Assembly (NCBI GenBank): GCA_001599915.1
Contig: BCIG01000023.1
Coordinates: forward strand, 372,001-436,000
DNA length: 64,000 nt
Source of the DNA: Symbiotaphrina buchneri
Taxonomy: Eukaryota > Ascomycota > Symbiotaphrinales > Symbiotaphrinaceae
Direction of reading: 5' to 3'
Shown: in pieces, positions 57,863 to 64,000 of the stretch
Numbering within the stretch: position 1 is the first letter of the stretch
How the letters are laid out: each line of letters opens with the position of its first letter
Notes under the pieces: model-generated
What the model was told of the DNA's origin: nothing
Seen by the model: the letters and a program-made list of their open reading frames with translations, nothing else
The model's database searches: none
Translations under genes and position numbers: made by a program

Positions 57863-60800
57863 ATGGTGCTGTGGTAGTTGCGCGCTGGCTATCCCTGTCA
57901 TGACAAGGGGCGCGGAAGTGGGTTAGCAAACCTAAAATATATTCCCGCCGGGGCGATCCCTGTAGAGGATCCCCGCGCGTGGCTTCTGCTGACCGCCTGG
58001 TCATCGCCCAGGATATTGGTGGTTTCTGCAGCCTTTTGGGATGGCACCGGGATCATTTCTCGACGAATCACGACGTCGGAGGAACCACGAAGCCCATCAA
58101 GGGGCAGAAATAAGAGCCAACCGTACGCTTGAGCCTTTTTCTTACATGCTGCATATCCAATTAATCTCGGCCGCTGGGAGATGGATACCGAATTCACTAG
58201 GGAGCTCGAGGTAATGATATTACCGCAGGAGCAACTAATTTTTATTTACCATGCTACTAAAACATAAGTGGCACAACTCTCCCGAACTGGATGCAAGCGA
58301 CCGTTCGATAATCTTGACCACGGAGTTATCTGTCAGATGTGTCTCATCCGGACTCGCGGCAATATGAGTCTTTAATCACTCCTTCTGAGAGAACATTAGT
58401 AGCCGCAAAAACGGTGCTGTCGGCAATGTGACTTGTAGTCCCAAACGGTGGGCCCAGGCCTTCAGTCAGAGAACCTTACAAGAAGATTGTCCGTTTAGTC
58501 GTTAGGCCATCAGCCGAAGCTGCGGCCGTCGAAGCTTAGCTAGGATCCAACTACATTCGACGAACACTCTTGATGATGGATAGGCATCACCGCACCTGAC
58601 ATGCTGTTTGATGGAGGAATTCACAGTACTACCCTATTTTCGAATACTGTTTCAGATGGAGATACCATTTCTACCTCAAGAAGCCCTCTCATCGCATTCT
58701 TTCAAATATTACTCTATGGACTGCAGTTATGATCACGCTGATGTCAACACAGCAGCGGCTGCTGCTGCCGGGTTCTTCGGCAGACTAAGTGCATGCATAC
58801 TGCGTCAAGTGCAGGATCAGCTTTGCCCTCCACGAGGGCAGTCTAACATAGGCCATCCCTGTCAAGCTTGAGATGCTGAGACTACTAGCTCCATCTGATC
58901 TGCGAGTATCGGGACTTAGTCCCGCCGGGATTGATTCATATACGCCGTGATTCGCGCGCAACGACAACTACTGGAGAGAGCGGTGAGCCCACTGCAATGA
59001 CAGGTATCAGAGCAGGTATGGACCGCCAACTGGCCCGTATGGACAGACTGTCTGCGATCGTGGGAATGACCGAGGGTATCCAGGATCGCTGAAGATCGGT
59101 CCATGGCTGGTGGCAGATTCCCAGCCTCTGGGAGAAGGCAGATTTCAACCCCATCCATATTTTGGGTGTAGTTTTAGGTCTGGATGCATCGGTAGGTCAG
59201 ACTGAGTGTTCCAGAGAGGGAGAAGCGTAGCATTGGCAACAAGTCGACGACCCCACTGAGAGAAGACCGGCAGAGGAGGGTCCTATGGTCAAACTGAACC
59301 AGCAGGAGCCTGCTAATAATCTCCTATGGCATATCAACTTGAACATGCTAACCGACGGTTCTACTGATTTCTGAAATGGAATCTCACTTGCTACGGATGC
59401 AATGGTTCCGCCTAGAAAATCCCGAGAAACCGTGCAATGGTGGCTGGCTGTTTGTCAGCGTATCCGTAACAAGATGTCTTTCTTTACCAATATAGTACCA
59501 AGTCGCACACGATACCCATGAAACAGTATGCGCTGGTCCGGCCGTAAAGCTCATGCTCTTTGGATTCTGAAGTGATAATCTGCAGCGGCACCGCGATCAC
59601 ATCGTATCGGTGCAACGTCAATCAGACCCGCACTCTCAGGATTCCAATAGAGTGAGTTCGGATTCACTCAACAGGACCACCCATAATCCTACGTGGGCAA
59701 TCTCAAGATAGTTTCCTCGGAAATCAGTCTCTTGCTCCGTCGTATCATGCAGTATCCTATCTTGCAGTAGCTGCAACATTAATGCAGAATCATGACCACC
59801 AGCATCGGCTTCACCAAGGGGTGCTAATTTTCAATGCACTGGAGTCGTCATAGGACCGATGGTATCATGGATGGTGGTCAATGAGCACAGGGGTTCAGGG
59901 GTTGCTTGTACCCCTGACCAGCTTGCATCTCACAGTGATGCAATCGCGTAAAGGAAACCTGCGTTGTCTCACTGTCACATATCTGTCGATGTCAACGAAG
60001 AAGCTTGATTCACAGACAGCTGCACTACGTGAGCGTTACGATGGCAGATGGCAGCTGGCATTTGGCATTTGGCGAGGACAGGTGCCTGCGGTCGTCCCTC
60101 CTGATCTCGAGCAGTTTGTTTAAGAAATCTTGCGTCGAACAGGTGCAGCACCGGAAAAGCCTGGCCGCAGCCGGTGCAGCCGCATGCACGAACCAAACAG
60201 CAAGATCGTCCTGACCGAATAGGGTACCGATGCTGTACCTTGGGTCTAAGACTGGCCAGCGAATCGGAAGAGAAGCTCATGTCGCACAGCTGCTTCATGG
60301 AACGGGAGCTACGGTACGGGCCTTTGTCTGAGCGCCGTGCTTCGGTTTTGGTTGAGCGGGAGGAATGCGGTTTGTGAAACACCAACTCGGACGAAGCGGA
60401 ACGGAGGTTGCTCAGTGTAAGGCCGATGCGGCCACAGAGACCGTTTACTCGGGACCCGGAGAAGTGGCTGCTCTGCTCATTGGTGCACACATATCGGGTG
60501 TAACGAGGAAAGGATGTTTGTTGTGAGACAGAGGTAGGTGCGAAAGACGTCTCTTCCACAACACCCCGAGCGCTCTGCAAAATGGGTATCTCGTCAGTAA
60601 GGTGCAGTCGCCGAATCTTTCCGGGGCCAAAATGTCAATCGCATAAGTGAAGCATCTACTGAGATTATGCTCATGGTGATTTGTCAATCGACAGACAGAG
60701 GATCGCGATCTCGATGACTAGACCGCTGGTAGACTGACGAGCATTTTATGACAAACATTGTATTTCCTTGAATCGCATTCTTCGTGCATGTAAATTCATT

Positions 60801-60938
60801 TAACGTTCAGGGGCTGGTAGATGCTCCAGTAAATTGATGGTATCGAGCGTCTTTAACTGCAGTGTGAACTAAGGGGTATAATTAAGCGGGCCGCCAAACT
60901 CCATCTGCAGGTTGCATGCTTCCAACAACGGCTCTTAA

Positions 60939-63171
60939 TTACAATCCATTGACGGCTGCCTGTCCATTACTCATGTCTAGTCGGTTCACAACCTTCTTGA
61001 CAGCCGTCCACTCATCCGTCCTTGCGTTGTCTGCTCCGCCAAGGTCGGCACCAACTTCGAAAACGCTGACGACTCCGTCGAGGCCACCTGTAGCGATCCG
61101 TCGACCATCGTGTGGCTCCCATGCGCATTTGTTCAGGCTCTTTGTGAGGATGTTGCGGCCACCTTTCATACTTGGAGTGGCCTTCTCCACGGGCACTTCC
61201 GTGTCCGCTGTGATGTCCCATACTTCCAGATTCCCTGCGCCGTCCACCAAGGCGAACACTCCAGGTCTGCATGGTGACCAAGCTGCATCGTAGACTAGAT
61301 CTTCCCTTGCAATATCTAACAGCGGGGTAGCAATTTGGGGAGCGGTCGATGTTGTTGACGGTATGGACGCTGGAGGCCGGACTTTCCAGACCTTCACACT
61401 CCAGTCGATTGAGGAAGAGAGGACGAGGTCTCCAAGATCGATAGGCCCTTTTCGAGGATGGTACGAGAGGGACATCACCGGAGCAGCATGCCCCCGGTAC
61501 GAAATGCGCTGCTCTACGCCAGCCTTTGCTCCGGCACGGTCATACCGATGGCAGGGGTAGATCGGACCTTCCTCGGTCCCTACCAAAAAGAAGGTAGGGT
61601 CGTCGTCCGGGAAGGCCATGCAGGTTGGCGCAAGATCATCGGTTTTTATACCCGCCCCGATTGGCGGCGTGGTAAGTTCGAGATACTCCTGGGGCTGCGA
61701 GAGCATATCCATTGACCACGAGCACACCACTCCATCTGTCGAACAACTGAGGATATTATGGGCATTTGTAGTCCCAACAATCTCGAGGGCATAAACAGGG
61801 TGAGAATGTCCATTGCCGGTAAGAGGCGTCTTTTGGACTGGAGACGATTTAGCGCGGGTATCCCACAATAGAATTTGCCCGCTGTAAGCACCCCCGACGA
61901 TGAGATTCGGATGGAAAGGAGAGAATTTGGAAATCAGCACGTCTGATTGTGCGTGGAACATAAACTCTGGTCGGTCATGGAGATGGAGGTTCCAGACCTG
62001 GACCAGACCGTCCGGGTCATGAGGTGCCGAGGGATTCTTTGTATATGATGCTAGGACCAACTCAGGGAACTGCAGCATTCAGTATCTTGCAGCGAGTAGC
62101 ATCGATGTCTTGACAAACCTTTGGCGAAAAGCCAACACTACTGATCATCCTTTTCTTACACCATCGCTCGTCCCAAAACTGTGCTATTTCTCGTAGTTTC
62201 CCATATTCGCCGTCCTCATCATCCACGCCGTTAGTCCTCCCCACGGCATAATCTGCCAATACATCATACTCCTCGTCTAGTGCTCGTTCAATGACTTTTG
62301 TCGATCGATCGATGAAGGCCATGAACTCATCGGACGATGTTACCGCATTTACCTCCTCTTCCGTGAGCGGCCGAATGGGGAAGTTTGGTTGCGCGGCAGT
62401 AGCATGTGTCTGAGCAGGACCTTCTGAGTCTGCTCCCCTTATAGCCTTTAATTCGGCCTCAATTTCTCGCCGAATATTTTCTCGTAATTCTTCTTCCCTA
62501 TCGCGCTCTCTGCGACTAAGGCGCTTGGGTGTTCTTATTTTTGACGGGGAGCTTTCGTCATCCGACCTAATGAAGCCATCCTCTTCTGCCTGACCCCGAA
62601 AGACATATTCGTCTGATGTCTGCACGCCAATACTGATACTGGTAATCTCGGGTTCGGGCGATGGGACGAACTCGTATACTGTAGCCAGAGGAGCGGTCGA
62701 TAGAGTCTGGGTGACAGCGGCAGGCGCGGGAACTGGCTGGCTTGCCGGAGGACTTGAGACTTCTCCATTCTCGATACTCGAGTTTCCGGCACTTATTTCC
62801 GACGTAGGCCTGCTTTTCGCCGAAGCAGTCCACTCTCCTGCACTTGGTAGGGAAGTCGGGCGGCTTCTGCCTCCTGCAGTGGTCGTTTCGGTGCTCTCCC
62901 TTGGTGAATTCGGTCGACTCCCACGAATCAGGTTGGAAATAAGACTATCAATGTCATGATGTTTGACTTCACGAGGTTCACGGCCGGGCTGGGGTGGGGC
63001 GGGCTAGACGTCTATAAGCAACTGGTTAAAATAATTGAAATGTACTCTCACCCTCGGTGTCTCTTCACTGGTGGGGGTCTCTGAGGACTCATTTGACCGT
63101 CCTAACCGCTGACGCCTCAGCTGCTCAAGTCTCGCCTTTTTGGCCTGAAGCTCGTTCTTTGCCTGCAGCAT
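60939..63171 (-). CDS. Cytoplasmic dynein intermediate chain
   Basis: WD40 subunit that ties cargo adaptors and dynactin to the dynein heavy chain; needed for nuclear and endosome movement in hyphae. The start at 63171 reads MLQAKNELQAKKARLEQLRR, the conserved N-terminal coiled coil (p150-glued-binding). A Ser/Thr-rich segment, EPEITSISIGVQTSDEY (a light-chain-binding type motif) and a charged region (RRERDREEELRENIRREIEA) follow. EFMAFIDRSTKVIERALDEE precedes a propeller of about six WD repeats from FPELVLASYTKNPSAPHDPD onward. A GTTTGT...GCTGCAG intron near 62070-62120 joins SSVGFSPK to FPELVLA. Stop at 60939-60941. Confidence 0.93.
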
Positions 63172-63656
63172 GATATCCGAAATCTCTCACCCTATGTCCT
63201 GGTCGTGGGTTTGGGCCAGTAATAGACCAGGGAACCCCTAGCTCGCTCGTTCGCTCGTCGAGGACATGCGGAGTCAGGTGGAATTGTCTATCACGCCCAA
63301 TTCGAAGTTTGACCTCAGCTATGTCCAATCTGAAGACCGTTTGGAAAATCGTGATGTGTTCCAAAACGCGTGGTCGCGTCAAGCCGCACGGCCTCATAGG
63401 CACAAGCTCCTTTGTCTGCCGGTGGCCATCTCAAAATCATGACTAAGCAAACTGACTCGGGTGAAGCCGCAATCACCATGCAAAACTTTCACTCAGGTCA
63501 TTATTTATCGGATTCAGGAACCCTTCTCTCCCAACCACCGGCGGTATTCCGTGTCTGCTGCAGCTCACTAGACTCGTTGCATTGACCTATACCCTTGAAG
63601 GCCGGAGCTCAATCGCTTGATCTGACCTTTACTCCTCCCGGAGCATCCTCACGACA
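63172..63656. promoter_or_regulatory. Divergent promoter dynein intermediate chain / ATP synthase e
   Basis: 485 bp between starts; no other gene seen. Confidence 0.45.
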
Positions 63657-64000
63657 ATGTCCACCTCTCAAGGTGTCAACGTGAGTCTGCGTATTCCGAT
63701 GGTCATTTAGGAAAATGACCATAGTCGCATTCTTCTCGTTTATACTGACAAGTTGTCTTCAAGGTTCTCCGCTACTCGGCCCTTGGGCTGGGCGTTTTCT
63801 ATGGTTTCTACCACCAGACAAAGATCAGCTCCCAGGCAAAAGCAACTCAGTTGCAACGAGAATACGAGCACAAACAGGAGCTCATCGCGAAGGCCAAAGA
63901 GGAGTATGCGAAGAAGACAAGACCATCAGAGAAATCACAAACTGGCGGTGGTGAGTGTTATCCTGGAGGAACTCCTACCTATCCAAGAGTTAACCTGTCA
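63657..64000 (+). CDS. atp21: ATP synthase subunit e (Atp21/Tim11), partial at window end
   Basis: Small inner-membrane subunit of F1Fo ATP synthase, needed for dimerisation and crista shape. The first exon is only 24 nt (MSTSQGVN, 63657-63680); a GTGAGT...ACTGAC...CAAG intron (63681-63763) leads to VLRYSALGLGVFYGFYHQTK. This holds the glycine motif used for dimer contacts, followed by a Lys/Glu/Gln-rich helix (KATQLQREYEHKQELIAKAK). The reading ends at a GTGAGT donor near 63951, so the last exon lies outside the window. Identity is clear despite the missing end. Confidence 0.9.

Larger units (their letters stand above)
52850..60938. other. About 8 kb without an intact gene; probable decayed coding island
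   Basis: Between stt3 and the dynein gene I could fit no complete gene on either strand. Composition is not strikingly AT-rich, so heavy repeat-induced point mutation is not obvious. Yet stretches at about 54703-55536 and 56950-57836 are almost open for hundreds of codons and read like protein, and other coding-like pieces lie near 53425-54030, 54255-54613, 55610-56272 and 58600-60130. None matches a family I recognise. Likely a degraded gene or gene group, or a divergent element I cannot name. A short tandem duplication (TGACATTGCAGTC) sits at 57835-57862. Confidence 0.45.

Noticed and set aside
59975-60580. 201-codon minus-strand open frame
   Set aside because: Rich in Ser, Arg and Cys with no motif; looks like chance or the shadow of decayed sequence.
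52850-60938. Retroelement or RIP-mutated repeat as explanation of the island
   Set aside because: I saw no terminal repeats, no recognisable gag/pol-type or transposase motifs, and no strong AT bias; kept as unidentified.
1-64000. tRNA genes, CRISPR arrays, bacterial-type operons
   Set aside because: No convincing tRNA cloverleaf or regular repeat-spacer pattern was found by eye, and the gene style is eukaryotic. A dedicated tRNA scan could still find one.

Overview
The window comes from a filamentous ascomycete (Pezizomycotina, most likely Eurotiomycetes). The evidence is compact protein-coding genes cut by short introns (about 45 to 80 nt) with GT..AG ends and CTGAC/CTAAC-like branch points, CT-rich promoters, and an ordinary housekeeping gene set. 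No operons, CRISPR arrays, rRNA or convincing tRNA genes were seen. Splice sites were read by eye; they are predictions, checked for reading phase where exact positions are given.

Layout. 0-9.5 kb: an Abp1 actin-patch protein (-), with an apparent frameshift in its first SH3 domain, and a very large F-box/zinc-finger-like protein (+). 10-15 kb: a YEA4/SLC35B4-type nucleotide-sugar transporter (-), with two consecutive microexons, and the PP2A B/PR55 subunit (-). 15-16.4 kb: intergenic DNA with six GGTACC palindromes in under 500 bp. 16.4-31.3 kb: an unknown acidic protein (+), monothiol glutaredoxin Grx3/4 (-), Rad17 checkpoint clamp loader (+), a PEBP-family protein with an apparent signal peptide (-), dynamin-related Dnm1 (+) and AMP deaminase (+). 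31.8-39 kb: thiamine-pyrophosphate carrier (-) and a gamma-butyrobetaine-hydroxylase-like dioxygenase (+) as a close divergent pair, then Mms19 (-). 39.8-49.9 kb: a Thr-rich secreted protein (+), alkaline ceramidase (-), an MFS drug:H+ antiporter (-), NAD-dependent methylene-THF dehydrogenase Mtd1 (+), a membrane-type dipeptidase (+) and Rpf2 (+). 50-52.8 kb: Stt3 (-), with a 24-nt internal exon. 53-60.9 kb: about 8 kb with no intact gene but with long, nearly open coding-like stretches, read here as a decayed gene island of unknown identity. 60.9-64 kb: cytoplasmic dynein intermediate chain (-) and the start of ATP synthase subunit e (+, cut by the window end).

The genes do not form a pathway cluster. 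Several serve mitochondria (Dnm1, Tpc1, the dioxygenase, Mtd1 by folate one-carbon metabolism, ATP synthase e), two serve Fe-S/iron handling (Grx3/4, Mms19), and two act in protein glycosylation or cell-wall sugar supply (Stt3, the nucleotide-sugar transporter). The points most worth a second look are the Abp1 SH3 frameshift, the decayed 53-60.9 kb island, the microexons, the GGTACC cluster and the F-box protein with its long glycine/proline/glutamine/tyrosine-rich segment.
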